From positions 1 through 12,190 of the forward strand of contig CAZDRB010000022.1 of the NCBI GenBank assembly GCA_964507925.1: 12,190 nucleotides of DNA, given 5' to 3'. This document shows, one piece after another, positions 6,147 to 12,190 of this stretch. How positions within the stretch are numbered: position 1 is the first letter of the stretch; each line of letters opens with the position of its first letter. The notes under the pieces are model-generated. The model searched no databases, had not been told where the DNA came from, and was given only the letters and a program-made list of their open reading frames with translations. A program made the position numbers and the translations under genes. Origin of the DNA: CAZDRB01 sp964507925. Its GTDB lineage: Bacteria > Patescibacteriota > Microgenomatia > UBA1400 > UBA12108.

Positions 6147-7135
6147 TTAGTCCGGTTCTCGAACCAAAAATCGCCACCGAAGAAATCAAGATCGATATAA
6201 CACTGCGACCACAGTCCTTGGTCGAATTTGTCGGTCAGCCAAGATTAAAGGACTCACTCGAGCTAGCGCTCTCTGCCTCCAAAAAAAGGCAAGAGCCCGT
6301 TGACCATGTGCTACTCTACGGCCCACCAGGGTTAGGCAAGACCTCGCTCGCTCATATTATCGCGAGAGAACAGGGTGGCAACATCCACTCGACAACCGGT
6401 CCCGCGCTCACCAGAGCCGGAGACCTCGCCTCACTTTTGACCAATCTCGAAACAGGTGACGTCCTTTTTATCGATGAGATTCATCGCTTGAACAAAGTAG
6501 TCGAAGAAACTCTCTACTCAGCAATGGAAGATCAGCGCCTAGATCTCGTTCTTGGCAAAGGTCCTGGGGCGCGGACAGTTTCTGTTACTCTGAACCCCTT
6601 TACCCTAGTGGGCGCGACCACAATGTATGGGAATCTGAGTGCCCCACTTCGCAGTCGCTTTGGTATCATCAACAAACTCGAATATTACTCAGATTCTGAT
6701 CTAGCTAGTGTCCTTGTCCGCTCAGCTAAGATTCTTAGAATATAGCTAGAGCCAGCCGGAGCCAAAAATTTAGCTAGGCTCTCTCGTGGTACTCCCAGAA
6801 TTGCCAATCGTCTCCTCAGAAGGTCTCGTGACACAGCCGAGATCAAGTATCAGGGCAAACTGGGCTTGCCTGCGGTCGAGGAAACCCTCAAGCTACTTCA
6901 AATTGACGAGCTGGGACTAGACGCCTCTGACCGCGAACTCCTAGCCCACATTATCAAGTTTCACAAGGGTGGTCCGGTCGGAATCGAAACTCTTGCAAGC
7001 GCTCTCTCCGAGGACGTGGGCACGATCCAAGAAGTATACGAGCCGTTCCTCATCAAGCTAGGGCTTCTCTCGCGCACCAAAGGTGGAAGAGTTGTCACTG
7101 ACCGTGCCTACACTCACCTCGGACTCAAAAAATGA
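6143..7135 (+). pseudogene. ruvB: Branch migration ATPase RuvB, interrupted by an in-frame TAG
   Basis: RuvB is the hexameric AAA+ motor that drives branch migration with RuvA. Read through, the frame gives 330 codons, matching the family (336 in E. coli). Visible parts are Walker A GPPGLGKT (residues 60-67), Walker B with DEIHR (111-115), sensor 1 GATT (157-160), the arginine-finger segment PLRSRFG (168-174), sensor 2 in SRGTPRIANRLLRR and a C-terminal winged helix (GGPVGIETLASALSED). Codon 201 is TAG (6743-6745), at the start of the lid domain. The sequence on both sides is in the same frame and aligns to E. coli without an indel, so this is a single-base nonsense change, a strain variant or a sequencing error. 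Termination there would leave an ATPase core without lid or DNA-binding domain, presumably inactive. The start follows GGAG at 6133-6136 and overlaps the ruvA stop. Confidence 0.88.
6866..7135 (+). CDS. ruvB: RuvB C-terminal fragment (lid end plus winged helix) downstream of the amber codon
   Basis: If the TAG at 6743 is real, this is the part of ruvB that could be translated only by re-initiation, for example from the TTG at 6866; it would be about 89 residues. It holds the RuvB winged-helix signature (HKGGPVGIETLASALSED, then EPFLIKLGLLSRTKGGR). No Shine-Dalgarno or ATG supports independent translation, and about 40 codons of lid sequence between the TAG and this point also match RuvB. It is best regarded as part of one interrupted gene rather than a separate protein. 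Confidence 0.55.
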   Translation: MPAVEETLKLLQIDELGLDASDRELLAHIIKFHKGGPVGIETLASALSEDVGTIQEVYEPFLIKLGLLSRTKGGRVVTDRAYTHLGLKK

Positions 7136-8607
7136 AGTTACTAACTTTTGTCTGTTTCACTCTGGCACTGTGTCACTTTGTCACTGGTTCGGTCCATGCG
7201 TTGTACGATCCCCGTACGGTACCAGGCAACAAGTTTGGAGTTCACATTTTGCATCCTACCGAGATCGAGACTGCCTCGACCCTAGTCAACTCAAATGGAG
7301 GCGCTTGGGGCTATGTAACTGTCCCTATTCAGCCAACAGATCGCGATAAGAACAAATGGCAAGAGTTTATGCACAAAGCCCGTGACTACAGGGTAATCCC
7401 GATCATTCGCATCACGACGCTCCCTCAGGGAGGCACCTGGGAGGCAGGGGACGATACCGATCTCGTCGACTTTGCCAATTTTTTAAATGAGCTCGACTGG
7501 CCTGTCGAGAATAGGTACATTGTTCTCTTTAATGAGGTCAATCGCGCGACAGAGTGGGGTGGTACCGTCAACCCCGAAAAGTATGCGCGCATCGTCAAAA
7601 ATGCCTACAAAATATTTAAGGAGCGCAGTTCCGATTTCTTTTTACTTGGTCCAGCGCTCGACCTCGCGCTCCCCACAAGTAGCTCCTCACTCTCGGCCAT
7701 TACTTATTTTGACCGTATGACTCGTTACGATCCTCATGTCTGGAGCTATTTTGATGGCTGGTCTAGTCATAGCTATCCTAATCCTGCCTTTAGCTCCGCT
7801 CCCACCAAAACCGGGCTTACAAGTATTGTGGGTTACAAAACTGAGCTAAGCCATCTCAAGCTTGCTCCCAAGCCAGTGTTTATCACTGAGACCGGTTGGG
7901 ATCAACGTCAAATCCCGGCTCAAACCATCGCTAACTACTGGACTACTGCCTGGAACATCTGGAACAAGGACTCAAACGTCGTAGCCGTAACACCATTCGT
8001 GCTCACAGGAGGCGATCAGTTTGCCCAGTTTTCGCTCCTAAAAGAGGGTGAACTATACAGCGCCTCTGGTCAGGTCCTTTATCATCTAAAAAAATCAAAA
8101 GGCGATCCAAAGCTTGCGACACCTCAGCCCTCCAAAAAGCCAGCTCTCTCAGTCTCAAATCTCGCCAGTGAAAATCCGATCTTTCAGGCTGGATTTCTCA
8201 TTCAAAAAATCGAAAACATTTTCCGCACTTTGCTCAACCTCCCAATCAAGTCTAGAGGTCAATTAGGCGAGATCCCACTCACTCTCGAACTAGCGCAAAC
8301 TCCCAAGCAGTGGGAGAAGGGGTTATCCGGGCGCTCGAGTATTAGCGAGGGGAACGGGATGCTTTTTGTTTTTCCCCAGGCGCATTTACCAGTTTTCTGG
8401 ATGAAAGACATGAATTTTTCGATCGATATTATCTGGATCAATAACTACAAGGTTGTCCAAATTGATCACGATGTTAAGCACAATATAGACACGCCGCTCC
8501 CTACCTATACGCCGAGAGAACCAGTCAACATGGTGCTCGAAACACCTGCCGGCTGGGCCAAAGACAACGAAATCAAGATTGGTGATACGCTGACCATTGA
8601 TGAATAA
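7132..8607 (+). CDS. Exported two-domain protein: GH-A-like glycosidase barrel fused to DUF192
   Basis: The 491 residues begin with a signal peptide: a hydrophobic stretch (residues 3-19) with a likely cleavage after SVHA (A23). Residues about 30-325 look like a clan GH-A (GH5/GH39-like) TIM barrel. There is an Asn-Glu pair in LFNEVNR (E135, candidate acid/base), HSYPNP after FDGWSS, and ITETGWD (E253, candidate nucleophile). The 118-residue spacing between glutamates suits such barrels. A Pro/Ser/Lys-rich linker (about 325-375) leads to a DUF192 (PF02643) domain at about 378-490. Its hallmarks are WEKGLSGRSSISEGNGMLFVF, FWMKDMN (W423) and VLETPAGWAK. The ATG overlaps the ruvB stop by four bases. 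The substrate is unknown. DUF192 is certain, the glycosidase fold likely, and catalytic activity is inference. A cell-envelope or extracellular glycan is a reasonable target. Confidence 0.8.
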   Translation: MKLLTFVCFTLALCHFVTGSVHALYDPRTVPGNKFGVHILHPTEIETASTLVNSNGGAWGYVTVPIQPTDRDKNKWQEFMHKARDYRVIPIIRITTLPQGGTWEAGDDTDLVDFANFLNELDWPVENRYIVLFNEVNRATEWGGTVNPEKYARIVKNAYKIFKERSSDFFLLGPALDLALPTSSSSLSAITYFDRMTRYDPHVWSYFDGWSSHSYPNPAFSSAPTKTGLTSIVGYKTELSHLKLAPKPVFITETGWDQRQIPAQTIANYWTTAWNIWNKDSNVVAVTPFVLTGGDQFAQFSLLKEGELYSASGQVLYHLKKSKGDPKLATPQPSKKPALSVSNLASENPIFQAGFLIQKIENIFRTLLNLPIKSRGQLGEIPLTLELAQTPKQWEKGLSGRSSISEGNGMLFVFPQAHLPVFWMKDMNFSIDIIWINNYKVVQIDHDVKHNIDTPLPTYTPREPVNMVLETPAGWAKDNEIKIGDTLTIDE

Positions 8608-8639
8608 ATATTTGCTATATTACTAATATCTAGATTACT
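8608..8639 (+). other. AT-rich spacer with repeated ATTACTA before holA, no ribosome binding site
   Basis: The 32 bases between the barrel/DUF192 gene and holA are almost all A and T. ATTACTA occurs at 8619-8625 and again at 8634-8640, the second copy providing the A of the ATG start. CTA triplets recur every 7 to 8 bases (8615, 8623, 8630, 8638). There is no Shine-Dalgarno and no convincing promoter pair. Confidence 0.45.
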
Positions 8640-9329
8640 ATGCTTTACGTATTCCACGGTGACTCAAACTCTGGCTCGCGCAAACTACTGTATCAAGAAC
8701 TAGAGAAGATAAAAAAACTAGGTCACGATCTTGTAATGCTCGACGGTAGCAGAATCACTCCTGCCGAGCTAGAATCCGCTCTTGCAACCACGAGCCTCTT
8801 CTCCAAAGAAGCAATCGTTATCGAAAATCTACTCTCGCGTCTCCGCTCCAAAGACAAGGATCGCTGTCTCGAGCTAGTTTCTAGTTATCAAGGGGATAAG
8901 CCAGTCTATCTCTGGGACAAAAAATCACTCACCAAAGCCAGTCTCGCCAAGCTTGGCAAGAATGTAAAAGTTTTTGAGGCCAAGACGCCGACCGTGCTGT
9001 TTAAGCTCCTGGACGCCCTTTATCCTGGTAATAACCGCGAGGCGCTCTCTCTCCTTCACCAAGCTTGCGAAGAATCTGAGGACATTATTGTTTTTACTAT
9101 GATCGCAAGACAAGTCAGTTACTTAATTATGATCAAGTCTGCCTCAAATCCTAAGTTTGCTCCTTGGCAGATAGGCAAACTCAAGTCGCAAGCCTCAAAA
9201 TGGGAAGAGTCTAGGCTCAAAAAATTCATGGTCGAGCTCCAAAAAATTGACACCAAGGTCAAATCGGGTCAAACTAAGCTTAGTTACCTAGATAATCTTG
9301 ACTTATTACTAGCCACTTTAATAAGATAA
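8640..9329 (+). CDS. holA: DNA polymerase III delta-like clamp-loader subunit (short)
   Basis: Delta opens the sliding clamp within the clamp loader. The 229 residues are well below the 330-345 usual for HolA. The N-terminal part (residues 1-110) has the delta-like start LYVFHGDSNSGSRKLL, then the LFSKEAIVIENL strand-helix and KPVYLWDKKSLTKAS. The C-terminal helical domain shows the typical ending: FTMIARQVSYLIMIKSA, then WQIGKLKSQASKW, then LQKIDTKVKSGQ and LDNLDLLLATLI. The shortening seems to fall in the middle (lid) region rather than at the ends. There is no Walker A, as expected for delta. The start lies in an AT-rich spacer without a Shine-Dalgarno; no earlier in-frame start gives a better N-terminus. 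The family is recognised from its overall pattern rather than a single catalytic motif. Confidence 0.75.
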   Translation: MLYVFHGDSNSGSRKLLYQELEKIKKLGHDLVMLDGSRITPAELESALATTSLFSKEAIVIENLLSRLRSKDKDRCLELVSSYQGDKPVYLWDKKSLTKASLAKLGKNVKVFEAKTPTVLFKLLDALYPGNNREALSLLHQACEESEDIIVFTMIARQVSYLIMIKSASNPKFAPWQIGKLKSQASKWEESRLKKFMVELQKIDTKVKSGQTKLSYLDNLDLLLATLIR

Positions 9330-9340
9330 AGTCCGCTAGA

Positions 9341-9346
9341 AAGGAG
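9341..9346 (+). promoter_or_regulatory. Shine-Dalgarno with short spacing before the phosphomannomutase gene
   Basis: AAGGAG is followed by AGGG and then the ATG at 9351, a spacing of four bases, shorter than the usual five to nine. No alternative ATG lies just downstream, so the start stands. Confidence 0.65.
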
Positions 9347-9350
9347 AGGG

Positions 9351-10730
9351 ATGATAATTGATCCAAAAATATTCAAAGATTATGATATTCGTGCAACGCT
9401 CCCCGCTCAAATAGACGAAGATGGCATACTACATCTCGGATACGCACTCGCCAGTTACTTTAAACCCAAAAAGGTCTCGGTTGGCCGCGACATGAGGCTT
9501 AGCTCTGATCTATTTTTTAATCAGCTTGCAAAGGCGCTAACCTCCAAAGGAATTGACGTAATCGATCTTGGACTCATCACAACTGATATGTCCTACTTTG
9601 CCTCAGCTACACAAGATGTTGATTTATCACTCATGATCACTGCTTCACATAATCCAGCAGCAGACAACGGACTCAAAATCGTAAAGCGTGATGCTATTCC
9701 AGTAAGCGGCGAAAAGGGGATCTACGATATTCGCGACATGATAACTGACGGCAAGGTCGATACCTCTTTATCTAACACAAAAGGCAGTATTACAAAAGTT
9801 GATATTTGGGATACTTGGATCAAGCATGTACTGAGCTTTATTGATATTCCCAAGATTAACCCATTAAATATCCTTGTAGATGCAGGTAACGGTATGGCCG
9901 GACAAATACTTGGCAAAATTGCGACATTTTTGCCCTGCAAAATCACTCCCATGTATTTCGAGCTCGACGGCAGCTTTCCTAATCACTTAGCCTACCCCTT
10001 ACTTCAAGAAACAACAGACGAACTAAGAGAGAGGGTTGTTGCAGAGGGATTTGATCTTGGAGCCGCTTGGGATGGAGACGCCGACCGCGTTTTCTTTATA
10101 GACAATCAAGGCAAGTTCGTCGACGGTACAACGCTCGGAGCCTTACTCAGTGACTACCTATTACCAAAAAGCGAGAACAAAACAGTGATCTACAACGCCG
10201 TAATTGGTCGGGTAGTCAAAGAAATTGTTGAGTCGCACGGAGGTGTCGCAATTCGCTGGAAAGTCGGACACACACTTCTCAAAGAAAAAATGCGAATCGA
10301 AAACGGACTTCTCGCAGTTGAACACTCTGGACATTTTTTCTATCACGACAATCATCACTGCGACTCCGGCATCATTACCTTTCTTCTAGGCATAGAAATT
10401 CTCTCTCAGTCGGGACAAAAGTTCTCTGATTTTTTGACTAAGTATCGACGACACAGACCGTCTGGAGAGATAAACTTCAAGGTTGAGGACAAAGGCAAGG
10501 TTCTGAGCGCTCTTGATGAAAAATATGCCAGTCTCGCCGACAGCACCGACAAGCTTGATGGCTACACGGTTTGGTATAAAGATTGGTGGTTCAATGTCAG
10601 ACCATCAAACACCCAGCCACTTTTACGTCTAAATGTGGAAGTCAACGATCCTAAGCTTGATATCAACAAAAAAGTTGAGGAGTTAGTAAGCTTTATAGAA
10701 ACACAAGGCGGATCAATGGTAAAGGAATAA
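9351..10730 (+). CDS. manB: Phosphomannomutase/phosphoglucomutase
   Basis: This cytoplasmic alpha-D-phosphohexomutase interconverts hexose-6-phosphate and hexose-1-phosphate (mannose and/or glucose), feeding nucleotide sugars for surface glycans. The 459 residues match the AlgC/ManB type. All four active-site loops are visible: phosphoserine S99 in TASHNP, the metal loop DGDADR (241-246), the sugar-recognition loop VEHSGH (323-328) and the phosphate loop RPSNTQP (417-423). Two loops differ slightly from the usual consensus: Val instead of Gly before EHSGH, and Gln instead of Glu in SNTEP. The next gene, an isomerase that makes its substrates, starts two bases after its stop, which supports a role with mannose or glucose phosphates. 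The sequence cannot tell which sugar is preferred. Confidence 0.93.
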   Translation: MIIDPKIFKDYDIRATLPAQIDEDGILHLGYALASYFKPKKVSVGRDMRLSSDLFFNQLAKALTSKGIDVIDLGLITTDMSYFASATQDVDLSLMITASHNPAADNGLKIVKRDAIPVSGEKGIYDIRDMITDGKVDTSLSNTKGSITKVDIWDTWIKHVLSFIDIPKINPLNILVDAGNGMAGQILGKIATFLPCKITPMYFELDGSFPNHLAYPLLQETTDELRERVVAEGFDLGAAWDGDADRVFFIDNQGKFVDGTTLGALLSDYLLPKSENKTVIYNAVIGRVVKEIVESHGGVAIRWKVGHTLLKEKMRIENGLLAVEHSGHFFYHDNHHCDSGIITFLLGIEILSQSGQKFSDFLTKYRRHRPSGEINFKVEDKGKVLSALDEKYASLADSTDKLDGYTVWYKDWWFNVRPSNTQPLLRLNVEVNDPKLDINKKVEELVSFIETQGGSMVKE

Positions 10731-10732
10731 TC

Positions 10733-11815
10733 ATGCCATCAATTCTCGACTCACGTGACAAAATAAGAGAGATAGACAAATCAAACCTCTTGGGCTCGGT
10801 CGAGGCATTGCCAGACCAGATTCAGGACGCGTGGCAAGCCACCAAGGATCTAGTCTTCCCCGATGACTATTCTCAGATCAAGAATATTATCGTTTCTGGT
10901 ATGGGAGGATCCAGCCTAGGGAGCTTGGTCATTAAGAGGCTATTCAAAGACGAGCTCCAGGTACCAATGGAAATATATCCCCACTATCATCTCCCTGGCT
11001 ACATCAGCAAGGACTCGCTTGTACTACTCTCTAGTTACTCGGGCACCACCGAAGAAACTCTGGCCGCCGCCGAACAAGCAAGCTCAGTCGGAGCCAAAAT
11101 TGCAGTTATTACGGGTGGAGGCAAACTCGCCGACATGGCCAAAGAGCATGGTTGGCCAATCTACCTAGTCGATCCAAAATTTAATCCCAGCAAACAACCT
11201 CGGATGGCGCTCGGTTACGCTGTCTTTGGCCAGCTCGCGATGTTTGCCAAAATGGGGCTTATCAATATCGCCGAAACTGATGTTCTCAACTTAGTCGATA
11301 ATCTGCGCGAGCTAGTCAAAAATCTAGGCCCAGAAAACGAACACAGTCCAGCCAAACTCCTTGCATTTGCTACCTTTGACAAGCACACGATCTTTGTCGC
11401 AGCCGAACACCTGATCGGAGCCGCCCACGTCATCAACAACCAGTTCAACGAAAATGCTAAGTCGTTGACCAGTGAGTGGNNNNNNNNNNAGTGGCACCTC
11501 CCAGAGTTCAACCATCATTATATGGAAGCCTTGAGTTTCCCCAAGCTCGCAGTCGATACAACCATTTTCTTCCTCTTCAACTCATCTTTGTATCACGAGC
11601 GAGTTCAAAAAAGGGTGCTCATTACCAAGGATCTTATCGAGCAAAAGGGCTTCGAAGTTCAGCTAATCCAAGCAAGTGCACCGTCCAAGCTCGAACAAGT
11701 CTTTGAAATCATCCAGTTAGGGGAGTTTGTTGCCTGCTATCTACCTATCCTGTACGGTATCGATCCCGCCTCAATCCCGAACGTCGACTGGTTCAAGTCC
11801 GAGATGAACAAATAG
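10733..11815 (+). CDS. Bifunctional phosphoglucose/phosphomannose isomerase (contains scaffold gap)
   Basis: This enzyme interconverts fructose-6-phosphate with glucose-6-phosphate and mannose-6-phosphate. It has two SIS domains. The first shows SGMGGSSLG (residues 55-63) and the phosphate-binding SSYSGTTEET (100-109), followed by QPRMALGY. The second includes NENAK (E240) and PEFNHH (H261), and the protein ends with a PGI_C-type tail containing YGIDPASI. Ten Ns at 11480-11489 interrupt it but keep the frame. AGTGG occurs on both sides of the Ns; merging the copies removes exactly five codons, giving 355 residues and the family's spacing between the catalytic Glu and His. AAGGA at 10722-10726 serves the start. 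It ends in TAG, which is further evidence that TAG terminates here. It lies between the mutase and PEP synthase genes, consistent with upward carbon flow to hexoses. Confidence 0.92.
   Translation: MPSILDSRDKIREIDKSNLLGSVEALPDQIQDAWQATKDLVFPDDYSQIKNIIVSGMGGSSLGSLVIKRLFKDELQVPMEIYPHYHLPGYISKDSLVLLSSYSGTTEETLAAAEQASSVGAKIAVITGGGKLADMAKEHGWPIYLVDPKFNPSKQPRMALGYAVFGQLAMFAKMGLINIAETDVLNLVDNLRELVKNLGPENEHSPAKLLAFATFDKHTIFVAAEHLIGAAHVINNQFNENAKSLTSEWXXXXWHLPEFNHHYMEALSFPKLAVDTTIFFLFNSSLYHERVQKRVLITKDLIEQKGFEVQLIQASAPSKLEQVFEIIQLGEFVACYLPILYGIDPASIPNVDWFKSEMNK
11480..11489. other. Ten-base N run (scaffold gap, probably artefactual)
   Basis: The left flank ends in GAGTGG and the right flank begins with AGTGGCACC. 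The 5-base overlap suggests that two contig ends were joined without being merged, so the 10-N length is a placeholder. Confidence 0.9.
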
Positions 11816-11856
11816 GTCAACTTTACACTTCACAAGATTGCAGATAAACTGGAGCT

Positions 11857-12190
11857 ATGCCTGCCCCTAAGTACATATTGTGGTTTCACGAGATAGATAA
11901 AGACGATGTCGACGTGGTCGGTGGCAAAGGAGCCAATCTCGGCGAGATGACCAAGGCAGGTTTTCCTGTTCCTCCTGGATTTGTCGTTACCTCAGGTGCC
12001 TACAAACACATGATCGAGGAAAACAACCTTGAAAACAAAATCAAGGATATCCTTAAAGATCTCGACGTCGAAAATGCTCTAGCCTTGAACCGCGCCTCCT
12101 CATCAGTCCAGAAACTGATCGAGAGCTCTCCCTTCCCCAAAGACATCGAGCAAGAACTATTCAAAGCATACGACAAACTAGGTGCCAATT
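11857..12190 (+). CDS. ppsA: Phosphoenolpyruvate synthase, N-terminal part (runs off the window)
   Basis: PEP synthase (pyruvate, water dikinase) makes phosphoenolpyruvate from pyruvate and ATP, a gluconeogenic entry step. The visible 111 residues are the start of the PEP/pyruvate-binding ATP-grasp domain (PF01326). They read ILWFHEIDKDD, then the hallmark VGGKGANLGEMTKAGFPVPP and GFVVTSGAYKHMI. The phosphohistidine and PEP-binding domains would lie beyond the window. The start must be at 11857: an in-frame TAA at 11845-11847 blocks extension and the next residues are already conserved. GGAG at 11851-11854 leaves only two bases before the ATG, so ribosome binding looks weak. Pyruvate phosphate dikinase shares this domain, but the N-terminal wording fits PpsA better. 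Confidence 0.9.
   Translation, partial: MPAPKYILWFHEIDKDDVDVVGGKGANLGEMTKAGFPVPPGFVVTSGAYKHMIEENNLENKIKDILKDLDVENALALNRASSSVQKLIESSPFPKDIEQELFKAYDKLGAN

Noticed and set aside
6743..6745. Reassignment of TAG to an amino acid as explanation of the ruvB interruption
   Set aside because: atpD (4587-4589) and the PGI/PMI gene (11813-11815) end in TAG at the expected family C-termini, so TAG is a real stop here.
6700..6870. Frameshift splitting ruvB
   Set aside because: The sequence before and after the TAG is in one frame and aligns to RuvB with no inserted or missing residue.
11822..11848. Promoter for a near-leaderless ppsA transcript (TTTACA and GATAAA, 15 bases apart)
   Set aside because: Two mismatches in the -10 and suboptimal spacing make it indistinguishable from chance.
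1..12190. Frequent GAGCTC hexamer as a possible uptake or chi-like signal
   Set aside because: Most copies are in-frame Glu-Leu codons (GAG CTC) or other coding contexts in a genome fond of CTC leucine; there is no strand or positional pattern.

Overview
The window is a gene-dense bacterial segment with every gene on the + strand and spacers of at most about 60 bases. It has no tRNA, rRNA, CRISPR array, transposase or phage gene. Small genes, a bare C-terminal delta subunit, a short HolA, 4-base start/stop overlaps and a bifunctional phosphoglucose/phosphomannose isomerase suggest a reduced-genome lineage, most plausibly a Patescibacteria/CPR bacterium (possibly Microgenomates). That placement is inference. 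TAA, TGA and TAG all end genes here, so the code looks standard. A run of ten Ns marks this as a draft, probably metagenomic, assembly.

Layout. Bases 1-5062 hold the F1Fo ATP synthase operon from the probable tail of subunit c through b, delta, alpha, gamma, beta and epsilon. Subunit a and most of c would lie upstream. The delta gene encodes only the b-binding C-terminal domain. Bases 5063-5121 hold a REP-like hairpin spacer. Bases 5122-7135 are ruvC-ruvA-ruvB (Holliday junction processing); ruvB carries an in-frame amber codon at codon 201 and RuvA has lost the usual acidic-pin residues. Bases 7132-8607 encode an exported protein joining a clan GH-A-like glycosidase barrel to a DUF192 domain. 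Bases 8640-9329 encode a short DNA polymerase III delta-like protein. Bases 9351-12190 hold a sugar-phosphate group: phosphomannomutase/phosphoglucomutase, PGI/PMI, and the start of phosphoenolpyruvate synthase. Together these could take pyruvate-derived carbon up to hexose phosphates and on to mannose-1-P or glucose-1-P for cell-surface glycans.

Most content is housekeeping. The points worth a second look are the minimal delta subunit, the GH/DUF192 fusion, the interrupted ruvB beside a divergent RuvA, a degenerate 7-bp tandem repeat that contains both the atpD stop and the atpC start, and a scaffold gap that appears to be an artefact and can be closed from its flanks.
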